This document shows positions 1-8,404 of a stretch of 64,000 nucleotides of DNA, one piece after another. Source of the stretch: JABMMZ01 sp964438995. GTDB taxonomy: Bacteria > Bacteroidota > Bacteroidia > NS11-12g > UBA955. Position 1 is the stretch's first letter, and each line of letters starts with the position of its first letter. The stretch is from assembly GCA_964438995.1 (NCBI GenBank), contig CAYTMQ010000010.1:1-64000 (forward strand), written 5' to 3'. The notes under the pieces were generated by a model. That model saw only the letters and a list, made by a program, of their open reading frames with translations, made no database searches and had not been told where the DNA came from. The translations under genes were made by a program, and so were the position numbers.

Positions 1-1246
1 CTAAGTTATATTGAGTAGGTAATGTTACAGTGATGTAACAAACTTTTCTTTTTTCTACAGATGGACCAACATCATTTCTAGCAGTCATAACAACTGTATA
101 ACAACCTGGTACGTCGAATGCGAATTCTGGATTTTGAGAGAATTCGTCACTTCCGTTACCCCAAGGGTCAGAATATAAATCACCATCAGCTAAGTTTGGA
201 TAGTAACCTGAAGATGCATAAGTTGTTGAGTCATACACATCCCAAGTCCATTGCCATGGACCATTAGTTGAAAGGTCAAATAATTTCACAGATTGGTATT
301 GCTCAATAGTTACTCTGTCAGCAACGAAATCCACTACAGGAACTGCAGTAGGAGCTAATACATTGAAACATTTTACGATTGAATCTTTACCTAAACAGTT
401 AGTAGATCTCAATTTAACACATTTAGTACCTGGAGTAGTCCACATAAATTGTGGGTTCTTGTAATCAGCTACTACGCTTCTTTGCTCCCATGAACCATCG
501 TTGTTAGCATCCCAAGCATGCTCAGTGTAACCTGATTGATTGCTGTTGATGAATTTGTTAACTGTTTTAATCCAAATAGAAGAAGGTGCTACGAAATTAG
601 CAGATACACTAGTTGGCAATACTAAGTTAATTGAGAAGTCCATAGTTTCACCATAGTATGGTGCACCAGAACAAGTAGAACAACCATAAGATTGTGACAT
701 TGGGTAACTAGAATAGTTACCAACTACACGTAATCTAGTTGCACTTGGAGTGATGTTACAAGGAATTGTGAAAGTTCTTGAACCTAATGTTGAAGGTGTT
801 TGAACACTTCCAGGAACTGTAAATGCTCCTTGATACTCACCTGCATCTAAAAAGTCTTTATCGTTGTTGTAATCAACGAAAACACCAATTGATCCGCCGT
901 AAGCATTAGAGCCACTTGATCCACTTGCTTCAACAGTGTAAGTGTTACCAGCAGTTAAATCAATTGCTTTTGTGGTTGGATTAGCCAATCTCCACTCTGA
1001 TCCACAGGTAGAACCTCCGCTAAATCCATCCGCCGGAACGTTGAACAACACAGTACTTCCGGAACTGATTCTTACTTGATCAAGAGCAAAAATGTAATTG
1101 CTCGATGAATAGTAAGTTGTGTTGTTGTACATGTGAAATCCGTCACACCACGGCGCTTGTCCACTCGCTGTAATGCCAAACAGTCCCAGTAGCGGGGCCG
1201 CGAGCATCATTTTGAGCGACTTTAAATTTGTAATTAATCTTTTCAT
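1..1246 (-). CDS. Secreted GEVED/PKD-type surface protein, C-terminus cut off by the window edge
   Basis: The reading frame opens at an ATG at 1246 and runs leftwards off the window without a stop, so only about the first 415 residues are visible. The N-terminus is a signal peptide (MKRLITNLK... with cleavage likely after ITASGQA). Around residues 85-205 there is a GEVED-type domain, shown by the Asp/Asn-rich core GVFVDYNNDKDFLDAGE near residue 120. From about residue 220 there are PKD-like stretches (TPGTKCVKLRSTNCLGKDS near 270; VPGCYTVVMTARND near 378). In Bacteroidota such proteins are usually large secreted adhesins or enzymes exported by the type IX system, with a sorting domain at the far C-terminus, which is not visible here. 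The first 80 coding bases are much more GC-rich than the rest. Secretion is well supported; the function is not known. Confidence 0.85.
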   Translation of the reverse strand, partial: MKRLITNLKSLKMMLAAPLLGLFGITASGQAPWCDGFHMYNNTTYYSSSNYIFALDQVRISSGSTVLFNVPADGFSGGSTCGSEWRLANPTTKAIDLTAGNTYTVEASGSSGSNAYGGSIGVFVDYNNDKDFLDAGEYQGAFTVPGSVQTPSTLGSRTFTIPCNITPSATRLRVVGNYSSYPMSQSYGCSTCSGAPYYGETMDFSINLVLPTSVSANFVAPSSIWIKTVNKFINSNQSGYTEHAWDANNDGSWEQRSVVADYKNPQFMWTTPGTKCVKLRSTNCLGKDSIVKCFNVLAPTAVPVVDFVADRVTIEQYQSVKLFDLSTNGPWQWTWDVYDSTTYASSGYYPNLADGDLYSDPWGNGSDEFSQNPEFAFDVPGCYTVVMTARNDVGPSVEKRKVCYITVTLPTQYNL

Positions 1247-1301
1247 AATGCGAATTTTAATAATTATTTTGGTCCAAAAATAAACAAGTTATCAAATAAA
1301 A

Positions 1302-1309
1302 CAAATTTA
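1302..1309 (-). promoter_or_regulatory. Possible -7 element (TAAATTTG) for the GEVED/PKD protein gene
   Basis: Reads TAAATTTG on the minus strand, matching the Bacteroidota -7 consensus TAnnTTTG, 55 nt before the ATG at 1246. No TTG lies at the expected 18-21 nt upstream, so this is a weak call. Confidence 0.25.
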
Positions 1310-1394
1310 ATTTTATTTTAATGAGATAAAATGACAAAAAAATGATACTAGGCTTTTTTACTTAATTTAAAGGCTTGAAAATAAAGTAATAAAT

Positions 1395-2642
1395 CTACTT
1401 TTTAATGACCAAAATCTGACCGACTTGTAAACTGTCGCTCTTTAAATTATTGTTATTTTTGATCGAATCGACACTTATATTGTACTTTCTACTAATACTA
1501 TATAAGGTCTCGCCAGACTGAACTGTATGTTTTAAATCTGTTTCTGAAGTCGGAGGTGCTAAAGTAGATTTTTTTACCATCAATTTCTGACCGACCTTGA
1601 TCTGATTGTTGTCTATATTGTTCATCGATGTCAACTCCTCAACCTTAATGCCGTAAATTCTACTTATACTATATAAGGTCTCGCCAGCTCCTACTGTATG
1701 ATACTCCGCTTCTGTATTTAAAGGTTCTATTTCTACTCTTCCTGTGTCCGGTCTAGCATCAGCTTTGTGTTGAAGGTTTAAAACAACACCAGCTTTAGGT
1801 TCTGTTCCTGGCACCATCAAATTTTTCTTGTAAAGTGAATTGATTTTAATGGCATACTTCTGAGAAATGTCCCACATGGTTTCTCCATCAGCAACGACAT
1901 GACTCTCGACGCTTGCTTTTCTTTTCTTAGGTCTTAAGTACAATACGTCTCCAGGTTCAATTTGTTTGTGATAGGTTAAATCGTTGTACTTCGCTAGTTT
2001 TCTCTCTGATTTGTCGTAAGCGGTTGCAATTGATTCGACACTTTGGTTGGGTTGAACAACAGTAGATGGCACATTGTTATATACAATCGCAATTTTAGCA
2101 GGTGTTTGTTTGTTGTATGGATTATAACCGCTAACAATCATACTATCATATGCGGTTAAACCATTTTTCTCTATGGTTCTTATCAATAACTCAGAGTATT
2201 TTTGATTTGTTGCATATCCAGCTGCAAGCAATCCAGCTGCCCAACCTTTATAATCGGTAATTTCTAATGTAAATAAGTTGGCATAACGCTTATTTTCTTT
2301 TAAAAACTTTGAATGGTCTTTGTAGCTTTCCTCGGCAGTTTTATAACATCTGAAACATTCTTGAAGGGCATCGTCGTCTTCTAATATGGTACAACCTGTC
2401 CAATCTTTTTTACACTTGATGCCAAAATGGTTATTTCCTTCTTTGGCCAATCTGCTGTTTCCACTACCGCTCTCTAATAATCCTTGAGCTAAAGTGATAC
2501 TTGCCGGAATTTTATACTCCAACATTTCAATCATCGCTATATGTTTAAACGAGTCGATGTATTGCTTAGTAGTAATAGTTTGGCCTATGCTACCAATTTG
2601 TAAAAGCAATAAAACGGTAATAAGTAAAGCGATTTTTTTCAT
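1395..2642 (-). CDS. LysM-containing glucosaminidase (peptidoglycan hydrolase)
   Basis: Predicted exported N-acetylglucosaminidase that cuts peptidoglycan glycan strands. I start it at the ATG at 2642 (MKKIALLITVLLLLQIGSIGQ), because this gives a clean signal peptide; an in-frame ATG at 2669 would add nine polar residues. Residues 20-160 form a glucosaminidase (GH73/FlgJ-like) domain with ITLAQGLLESGSGNS, whose Glu is the expected catalytic acid, and NHFGIKC. Three LysM repeats with the GETLYSIS-type core lie near residues 245-290, 315-360 and 370-415, and a degenerate fourth (NQSVESIATAYDKS) lies near 195-235. LysM modules bind peptidoglycan. It stands alone and divergently from dsbD. Similar proteins in the phylum act in cell separation or turnover. 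Confidence 0.9.
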   Translation of the reverse strand: MKKIALLITVLLLLQIGSIGQTITTKQYIDSFKHIAMIEMLEYKIPASITLAQGLLESGSGNSRLAKEGNNHFGIKCKKDWTGCTILEDDDALQECFRCYKTAEESYKDHSKFLKENKRYANLFTLEITDYKGWAAGLLAAGYATNQKYSELLIRTIEKNGLTAYDSMIVSGYNPYNKQTPAKIAIVYNNVPSTVVQPNQSVESIATAYDKSERKLAKYNDLTYHKQIEPGDVLYLRPKKRKASVESHVVADGETMWDISQKYAIKINSLYKKNLMVPGTEPKAGVVLNLQHKADARPDTGRVEIEPLNTEAEYHTVGAGETLYSISRIYGIKVEELTSMNNIDNNQIKVGQKLMVKKSTLAPPTSETDLKHTVQSGETLYSISRKYNISVDSIKNNNNLKSDSLQVGQILVIKK

Positions 2643-2753
2643 GTCGATTGTCACAAATTTATTACACAAGCAACTTTTTCACTTGAATTTTTGTCAACAT
2701 ACTATATATAACGCTGATACATCCCCTAAATTTTACCCTCAATCTTATTTATA

Positions 2754-2783
2754 TTGATACTTCAATAATCATTCTTATTTTTG
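2754..2783 (+). promoter_or_regulatory. Bacteroidota-type promoter for dsbD-gmhA
   Basis: TTG at 2754-2756, a 19-nt spacer, and TATTTTTG at 2776-2783 form an exact -33/-7 (TTG-N19-TAnnTTTG) pair. Transcription would begin about 2787-2790, giving a leader of only some 10-14 nt before the ATG at 2801. Confidence 0.65.
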
Positions 2784-2800
2784 TAATCTTTAAGTTCAAC

Positions 2801-4963
2801 ATGAATCAATTTAAAATCCTTTGTTTATCATTACTAATACTATGTTCCATTAGTTTTTCTTTTGCTCAACAACCTGAAGAGCCAAAGCCACCTGTATTAA
2901 AAGTTAGTTTTAGTAACCCTAAACCTAAAACTGGTGATGTTATTGATGTCATTTTTAAAACTGATGTCCCTGCAGGAATGCATTTGTATTCTACTTATAA
3001 CAAATGTGATGTTGGTCCTATGAAATTCATCATCAATTTTGATGATTCAAAAGCCTATTCTCTAGTTGGTGAAACATATAGCGTTGGTGATAAACATATA
3101 GTTGACGATGTGTTCAATTGTGAAGTTGGCGAGTTTTTTAACAAAGCTGAATTCAGACAAAAGATAAAAATTCTTAAAAACGATATTAAGATTTCTTGTA
3201 CATACGAAGGCCAATGGTGCTCTGAAAGTACATGCTTTAATTTTGGAAATTTAACACCGTTGTCTGTTAAATCAAGCATCACTGCTAACGGCGCTGAAAT
3301 TACCGAAGATTCAAAAACTACTGAAGTTCCAACTGAAGTAACACCTTTAATAGATACCATCAAGTCAAATATTGATTCTACATCTAAATCTAAAGATACC
3401 GGAGTATGTGCTAATTGTTCTTACAAATTAAATGGCCCTAATGACAACGCGCCTTGTGTTGAAAAAACATTCAATGGCGAATCTGCTTCAACTGAAAAAG
3501 AAGGTTTTGGTGGTTTGTTTTGGTTGGCATTTTTCTCTGGATTGGTAGGATTGCTAACCCCTTGTGTTTTCCCAATGATACCAATGACTGTGGCATTCTT
3601 TACAAACGATAAAAGGGGTAAAATTAAAGCGCGATTAACAGCCGCTTTTTTTGGTTTATCTATTATATTCATTTATACAGTTCTAGGTACTATAGTTTCG
3701 TTTGCTTTTGGTGCTGATGCTGGAAACGTTATATCAACACATTGGTTGCCTAATGTGCTATTCTTTATCATCTTCATCATTTTTGCTTTTTCATTTTTTG
3801 GTGCTTTCGAAATCGTGTTGCCATCTTCTATTGCTAATAAGGCGGATAGAGAAGCAGATAAAGGTGGATATTATGGCGCTTTCTTTATGGCGCTCACTTT
3901 GGCAATTGTCTCTTTCTCTTGTACCGGACCAATAGTAGGTAATGTCTTAGTTGAGAGTGCAGGTGGTCAATTTGTGCGACCAATAGTTGCCATGTTTGGA
4001 TTCGGATTGGCTTTCGCTTTGCCATTTACAGTATTTGCTTTATTTCCTTCTTGGTTAAATTCATTGCCAAAAAGTGGCGGCTGGTTGAACTCTGTTAAGG
4101 TGTGTATTGGTTTTGTTGAATTGGCTTTTGCTTTAAAGTTCCTAAGCACTGCCGACCAAACTTATCATTGGCATTTATTAAATAGAGAAGTATATCTGGC
4201 ATTATGGATCATTATTTTTGGTTTGATGGGATTGTATTTGTTGGGCAAGTTAAAGTTTGCACACGATTCAGATTTCAAATTCTTAAAAGTGCCAAGATTG
4301 ATGCTGTCAATTCTTGTATTGTCTTTCGTTGTTTATATGATTCCTGGTCTTTGGGGTGCGCCATTAAAATATTTGGCAGGTTACTTGCCTCCAATGAGTA
4401 CACAAGAATTTGATATAAATAGAAGCATTAGAGAAGCCAACGGAATTAGTGGCAATGTTACCAAAAAGCCTTCTTATGCCAATGAATTGCATATTCCTCA
4501 TGGATTAAATGGATACTTCGATTATGATGAAGCAGTTGCTTGTTCTAAAGAACTTAAAAAACCATTGTTTATTGACTTTACTGGTCATGGTTGTGTAAAT
4601 TGTCGTAAAATGGAAGAAATGGTTTGGAGCGACCCAAGAGTATTGAAAATTCTAAGAGAAGAATATGTAATTGCTTCTTTGTATGTTGATGACCACAAAA
4701 TAAAATTACCAGAATCTGAGCATTTTGTAGGTAGATACAGCAAAAGAAAAATTACCACTTTAGGTAAGAAAAATGCTGAAATAGAAATTTGCTATTTTAA
4801 TGCCTCTTCTCAACCTCTATATTGTCTTTTAGATTTAAAAGAAAACTTGTTACAAAAACCTGTTGGTACAGAAATCAATAAGAAACAATTCGACAAAGAT
4901 GAGTTTCTTAAATTCCTAGAAAACGGTTTAGCTGAATTCAAAAAGAGACATCCAAAACCATGA
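2801..4963 (+). CDS. dsbD: DsbD-like thiol:disulfide interchange protein
   Basis: Membrane electron carrier that passes cytoplasmic reducing power through the inner membrane to periplasmic thiol proteins. A signal peptide (residues 1-22) leads into an N-terminal DsbD domain (about 30-165) with Cys residues in the CTYEGQWCSESTC segment. The central 8-TM DsbD/CcdA domain runs from about 235 to 535 and carries the two functional Cys motifs LLTPCVFPMIP and FSCTGPIVG. The C-terminal thioredoxin-like domain (about 585-710) has the redox motif GCVNCRKM with Cys598 and Cys601. At 720 aa it is full length for Bacteroidota DsbD. It overlaps gmhA by 4 bp (ATGA), so the two are probably co-translated. 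The promoter just upstream is a near-perfect consensus. Confidence 0.93.
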   Translation: MNQFKILCLSLLILCSISFSFAQQPEEPKPPVLKVSFSNPKPKTGDVIDVIFKTDVPAGMHLYSTYNKCDVGPMKFIINFDDSKAYSLVGETYSVGDKHIVDDVFNCEVGEFFNKAEFRQKIKILKNDIKISCTYEGQWCSESTCFNFGNLTPLSVKSSITANGAEITEDSKTTEVPTEVTPLIDTIKSNIDSTSKSKDTGVCANCSYKLNGPNDNAPCVEKTFNGESASTEKEGFGGLFWLAFFSGLVGLLTPCVFPMIPMTVAFFTNDKRGKIKARLTAAFFGLSIIFIYTVLGTIVSFAFGADAGNVISTHWLPNVLFFIIFIIFAFSFFGAFEIVLPSSIANKADREADKGGYYGAFFMALTLAIVSFSCTGPIVGNVLVESAGGQFVRPIVAMFGFGLAFALPFTVFALFPSWLNSLPKSGGWLNSVKVCIGFVELAFALKFLSTADQTYHWHLLNREVYLALWIIIFGLMGLYLLGKLKFAHDSDFKFLKVPRLMLSILVLSFVVYMIPGLWGAPLKYLAGYLPPMSTQEFDINRSIREANGISGNVTKKPSYANELHIPHGLNGYFDYDEAVACSKELKKPLFIDFTGHGCVNCRKMEEMVWSDPRVLKILREEYVIASLYVDDHKIKLPESEHFVGRYSKRKITTLGKKNAEIEICYFNASSQPLYCLLDLKENLLQKPVGTEINKKQFDKDEFLKFLENGLAEFKKRHPKP

Positions 4964-5526
4964 GCAACATCAAACAACACTTTTTCGAAGCTCAAACAAT
5001 TCTAAACCAGTTTTTAGCCGATGAAAACAACTTCATCCAAATAGAAAAAGCTGGTGAAGAAATGGTCAAATCCATCAAAGCTGGTGGTAAAATATTAAGT
5101 TGCGGCAATGGTGGTAGTCTTTGCGATGCCATGCACTTTGCTGAAGAATTAACAGGAAGATATAGAGACAATCGTCCTGCCATCCCTGCTATTGCAATAT
5201 CAGATGCCAGTCACATGGCTTGTGTAGGCAACGACTATGGTTATGATTTTGTTTTCTCAAGATACATTGAAGCTCTAGGCAATAAAGGCGATATATTGCT
5301 AGCAATTAGCACCAGTGGTAATTCTAAAAACATCCTCAAAGCCATTGAAGTGGCTAAAGCCAAAGGTATGGTTGTAGTAGGTTTAACTGGTAAAGATGGT
5401 GGCGCAATGGCCAATATATGTGATGTAGAAATCAGAGCACCGCATTCTGATTTTGCCGATCGAGCTCAAGAAATTCACATCAAATGCATCCACAGCATCA
5501 TTGATTACATCGAAAACCATTTATAA
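4960..5526 (+). CDS. gmhA: Phosphoheptose isomerase (D-sedoheptulose 7-phosphate isomerase)
   Basis: SIS-domain enzyme converting sedoheptulose 7-phosphate to D-glycero-D-manno-heptose 7-phosphate, the first step of the heptose route for LPS core or other glycans. The 188-aa length, SCGNGGSLCDAMHFAEELTGRY near residue 47, the phosphate-binding loop LLAISTSGNSKNI near 112 and the C-terminal AQEIHIKCIHSIID (metal/catalytic His and Gln region) are typical for GmhA. It starts inside the stop codon of dsbD. No other heptose genes (gmhB, hldE) are in the window. Cytoplasmic; the identification is firm, although some SIS paralogues in Bacteroidota have not been tested biochemically. Confidence 0.92.
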   Translation: MSNIKQHFFEAQTILNQFLADENNFIQIEKAGEEMVKSIKAGGKILSCGNGGSLCDAMHFAEELTGRYRDNRPAIPAIAISDASHMACVGNDYGYDFVFSRYIEALGNKGDILLAISTSGNSKNILKAIEVAKAKGMVVVGLTGKDGGAMANICDVEIRAPHSDFADRAQEIHIKCIHSIIDYIENHL

Positions 5527-5639
5527 TATTCGCATCTCAATTTTCAATATTTTCTTTATAAACTCTGTGATGTCGCTTGTCCGCCTCAAGGGGATGATTC
5601 ATCAAAAAAACTTGAAAAGTTATACTTCATTGCCAAATT

Positions 5640-5715
5640 TTACCGCATAGAACAAAGAAAACGCTCTGTGCAAACTCAGTGTCCTCTGTGTCTCTGTGGT
5701 GAAAAAAAAGCTTGA
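5640..5715. repeat. RDTED-type intergenic repeat element
   Basis: Contains three CTCTGTG units (around 5662, 5682 and 5690) followed by GGTGAAAAAAAA. The minus strand translates to FFHHRDTEDTEFAQSVFFV. Very similar peptides recur as spurious small ORFs in intergenic repeats of many unrelated bacterial genomes (my recollection; not searched). It is best treated as a non-coding dispersed element. Confidence 0.55.
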
Positions 5716-5766
5716 AGAGCATCACGAATACTTTAAAATACAATATATCATCCACCCATCCCTTAA

Positions 5767-5804
5767 AATGCAAAAAGACACCCTTCCGAAGTGTCTTTTG
5801 CATT
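5767..5804 (+). terminator. Long hairpin, probable terminator of dsbD-gmhA
   Basis: AATGCAAAAAGACAC pairs with GTGTCTTTTGCATT, a 14-bp stem with a single bulged A, around the loop CCTTCCGAA. It is followed by a T-rich tract. It lies 240 bp past gmhA and about 155 bp before comM. The A-rich left flank would also allow it to act in reverse. Confidence 0.55.
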
Positions 5805-5960
5805 TTCTTTATGAAAAAATTTACTAATCTACACCTATATAGACGTCGATTTATTCTAAAATGCTGCAAAAAATGAAAAATATTTTTTAAAGGGCCTATT
5901 ATTCTTTGTAAACACTAGCAACTTTCATTCTTTAAATTTCTAGTTTCGACATCTAATTTT

Positions 5961-7514
5961 ATGTTTATTAAAGCTTATGGTTCGGCCGTTTACGGCGTCA
6001 ATGCCTTTACAATTACAGTAGAAGTTAATGTTACAGCTGATGGAGGAAAATTTATTATGGTAGGTTTGCCAGACAATGCTATCAAAGAGAGTTGGACCCG
6101 TATTATGACAGCATTTAAAAACAACGGTCTCAACTTTCCAAGAAAGAAAATAGTCGTTAACCTTGCGCCAGCAGATATCAAAAAAGAAGGTAGTGCCTAC
6201 GACCTAACTATCGCCATTGCCATACTTGCAGCTGATAGTCAACTCTTAGATTCAGATGAAATTAGTGAATACCTCATCATGGGCGAACTTTCAATGGATG
6301 GAACAGTATTGCCCATCAAAGGTGCTTTACCTATTGCCATACAGGCTTTAAAAGAAGGATTTAAAGGATTTATATTGCCCAAAGAAAATGCAAAAGAAGC
6401 TGCCATAGTAGAAGGGTTAAAAGTGTATGGTGTTTCAAACATCAGCGAACTGGTTGATTATTTTAAAGGGAAGGCTGATTTAGAACTATCACCAAATACT
6501 TCCATAGAAGAGTTTCAATCGGCGGCCCAAGAATTTGAACTCGATTTTAGTGATGTTCAAGGTCAAGAAAACATCAAACGCGCCATGGAAATTGCCGCAG
6601 CTGGTGGACACAACATCATACTTATTGGTCCACCTGGTGCCGGAAAAACCATGTTGGCCAAAAGACTACCCAGCATACTACCCCCATTAACTTTACAAGA
6701 AGCTTTGGAAACTACTAAAATACATTCTGTAGCAGGAAGATTGCTTAATTCGAGTGGCCTTGTTGTTCACCGACCATTTAGATCGCCTCATCATACCATC
6801 AGTGATGTTGCATTAGTAGGTGGAGGCAATTCACCTCAGCCAGGAGAAATATCGCTTGCTCACAATGGTGTACTTTTTCTAGATGAATTACCAGAATTTA
6901 AACGGACCGTTTTAGAAGTAATGCGACAACCATTAGAAGATCGAAAAGTCAATATCTCAAGAGCCAAATTTTCGGTCGACTACCCTGCCAGTTTTATGTT
7001 GGTTGCGAGTATGAATCCCTGCCCCTGCGGTTACTTCAATCACCCCGATAAAGAATGCACATGTGGCTCTGTCAATGTCCAGAAATACCTCAGTAAAATA
7101 AGCGGACCACTATTGGACAGAATTGATATTCACATCGAAGTTACACCAGTTAGTTTCGACGAGTTAGCCTCAAGAAAAAGAGCCAACGAGAGAAGCATCC
7201 ATGTAAGAGAACGCGTAATTAAAGCAAGAGACATTCAATTGGCAAGATATCTGGGCAGAGATGGTATCTATTGTAATGCTCAAATGCACAGCAATCAAAT
7301 TAAAGAACTATGTGCTATTGATGATGCTGGCAATCTACTGCTCAAAAATGCTATGCGCATTCAAAACCTAAGCGCCAGAGCCTATGACCGCATTTTAAAA
7401 GTTGCGCGCACCATTGCAGATTTAGACAACTCAGTTGACATTAAAACGCACCATTTAGCAGAAGCCATTCACTATAGAAGTTTGGACAGAGAAGGTTGGT
7501 CTGGAGGCGGATGA
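5961..7514 (+). CDS. comM: YifB/ComM-family Mg-chelatase-like AAA+ ATPase
   Basis: Predicted hexameric AAA+ helicase of the ComM type, which promotes branch migration during recombination of incoming DNA in naturally competent bacteria. Residues 1-170 form the N-terminal domain with the AYGSAVYGVNAF opening and VNLAPADIKKEGSAYDL. The AAA+ core has Walker A GPPGAGKTMLAKRLP (about residue 220), Walker B GVLFLDELPEF (about 310), and the Cys-rich NPCPCGYFNHPDKECTC insert. The C-terminal Mg-chelatase-like helical domain follows (LSARAYDRILKVARTIADL). The 517-aa length is normal. It is monocistronic here. The family is widespread even in species without known competence, so the role in uptake is inferred. 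Confidence 0.92.
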   Translation: MFIKAYGSAVYGVNAFTITVEVNVTADGGKFIMVGLPDNAIKESWTRIMTAFKNNGLNFPRKKIVVNLAPADIKKEGSAYDLTIAIAILAADSQLLDSDEISEYLIMGELSMDGTVLPIKGALPIAIQALKEGFKGFILPKENAKEAAIVEGLKVYGVSNISELVDYFKGKADLELSPNTSIEEFQSAAQEFELDFSDVQGQENIKRAMEIAAAGGHNIILIGPPGAGKTMLAKRLPSILPPLTLQEALETTKIHSVAGRLLNSSGLVVHRPFRSPHHTISDVALVGGGNSPQPGEISLAHNGVLFLDELPEFKRTVLEVMRQPLEDRKVNISRAKFSVDYPASFMLVASMNPCPCGYFNHPDKECTCGSVNVQKYLSKISGPLLDRIDIHIEVTPVSFDELASRKRANERSIHVRERVIKARDIQLARYLGRDGIYCNAQMHSNQIKELCAIDDAGNLLLKNAMRIQNLSARAYDRILKVARTIADLDNSVDIKTHHLAEAIHYRSLDREGWSGGG

Positions 7515-7594
7515 CGAGAGGGAGAGGGAATGCGGGGTGCGGTTGATTTTGGCCAAAAGTATATCCAATTGATTTATTGATATTTATATTATTG

Positions 7595-7693
7595 TTACCT
7601 TGTTATTTTAAAGTATTGATTTAATATTTACCTTGTTATTTTAAAGTGATGCTTTAATATTTACCTTGTTATTTTAAAGTTGATGTTGATTAA
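7595..7693 (+). repeat. Three tandem 33-bp repeats
   Basis: TTACCTTGTTATTTTAAAGT begins at 7595, 7628 and 7661, each 33 bp apart. The tails are ATTGATTTAATAT, GATGCTTTAATAT and a diverged TGATGTTGATTAA. All frames are broken by stops, so this is non-coding. It lies between the convergent 3' ends of comM and the DUF2306 gene. Confidence 0.9.
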
Positions 7694-7740
7694 TTATCAC
7701 AAATAAAGCGTGAGCTAGAGTGCAGTAAGTTAAGAAAATT

Positions 7741-8382
7741 CTATTTATCATCACTCTTCAACCACCACTCCACTACAAGCAAATTTCCTACCCACCCCAA
7801 CCAAGCAACTATTCTATATGTATCCATAGGCGATGGTTCTATAGTAGAAGCTATTACCCACTTCCAAAGTCTTAAACTGATGGCTGATAAAGTCAATGCA
7901 TAACTGCGCCACATGAAACGTCTATGTGCTTGTATATTTCCTTGCTTAATTTTTAAAAATGATTGTACCGTAAAGTATAGCCACAATACGCTTAGCAACA
8001 TAAATGAAATAGATGATATCCATCCCCCGTTAGCGTGATAACCCATGATAAATCCCGAAGGAGCCGAAATCAATACTATCACAATAATATACAAATAACC
8101 ACATGCTCTGTGAAATGATGGAAAATGATGTCTGATTACAATACTAAATTGTATAAAGCCTGGCAACAACGCAAACATGGATGCGTAGACATGACTAAAA
8201 AATGCCACTTGATAATAACTTTTCCCAATCACATCTTGCTTAATGGCTAGGAAACCAGCTTGAAAATTCATTGGAATGTATTGAACGGTAATCAATACCA
8301 TTAAATAAGAAAAATAAGCTAGCAACACATACCACACAGCTCGCTTCAAAAATGGGTATTTGTTTGTCAAATATTGTATCAA
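7741..8382 (-). CDS. DUF2306-family membrane protein
   Basis: A 213-aa integral membrane protein with about six hydrophobic helices. It matches the DUF2306 pattern: HVYASMFALLPGFIQF, followed by the conserved FHRACGYLYI and, after a further pair of helices, QAHRRFMWRSYALTLSAI with conserved His and Arg residues at membrane boundaries. The family's function is unknown; the paired His residues suggest cofactor or metal binding, but that is speculation. It lies 22 bp downstream of the YARHG lipoprotein gene on the same strand, so the two may be transcribed together. Confidence 0.75.
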   Translation of the reverse strand: MIQYLTNKYPFLKRAVWYVLLAYFSYLMVLITVQYIPMNFQAGFLAIKQDVIGKSYYQVAFFSHVYASMFALLPGFIQFSIVIRHHFPSFHRACGYLYIIVIVLISAPSGFIMGYHANGGWISSISFMLLSVLWLYFTVQSFLKIKQGNIQAHRRFMWRSYALTLSAISLRLWKWVIASTIEPSPMDTYRIVAWLGWVGNLLVVEWWLKSDDK

Positions 8383-8404
8383 GAAATTAAGAATAAATCA
8401 CCAA

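Larger units (their letters stand above)
5527..5960. other. 434-bp gene-free interval between gmhA and comM
   Basis: No credible gene on either strand. It contains an RDTED-type intergenic repeat (about 5640-5715) and a strong hairpin (5767-5804); the remaining part is AT-rich sequence leading into comM. The longest minus-strand frame here is a translation of the repeat and hairpin and is not a real gene. A near-match to the -7 consensus (TATTCTTTG, one base too long) precedes comM. Confidence 0.7.

Noticed and set aside
5627..5869. Minus-strand 80-codon frame containing HHRDTEDTE
   Set aside because: It is the translation of an intergenic repeat plus a terminator hairpin; no start region or family supports a gene.
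5889..5897. TATTCTTTG as comM -7 element
   Set aside because: One base too long for TAnnTTTG and no clear -33 element.
7595..7693. Tandem 33-bp repeats as a CRISPR array
   Set aside because: The variable parts are 13-bp decayed copies, not unique spacers, and no cas genes are present.
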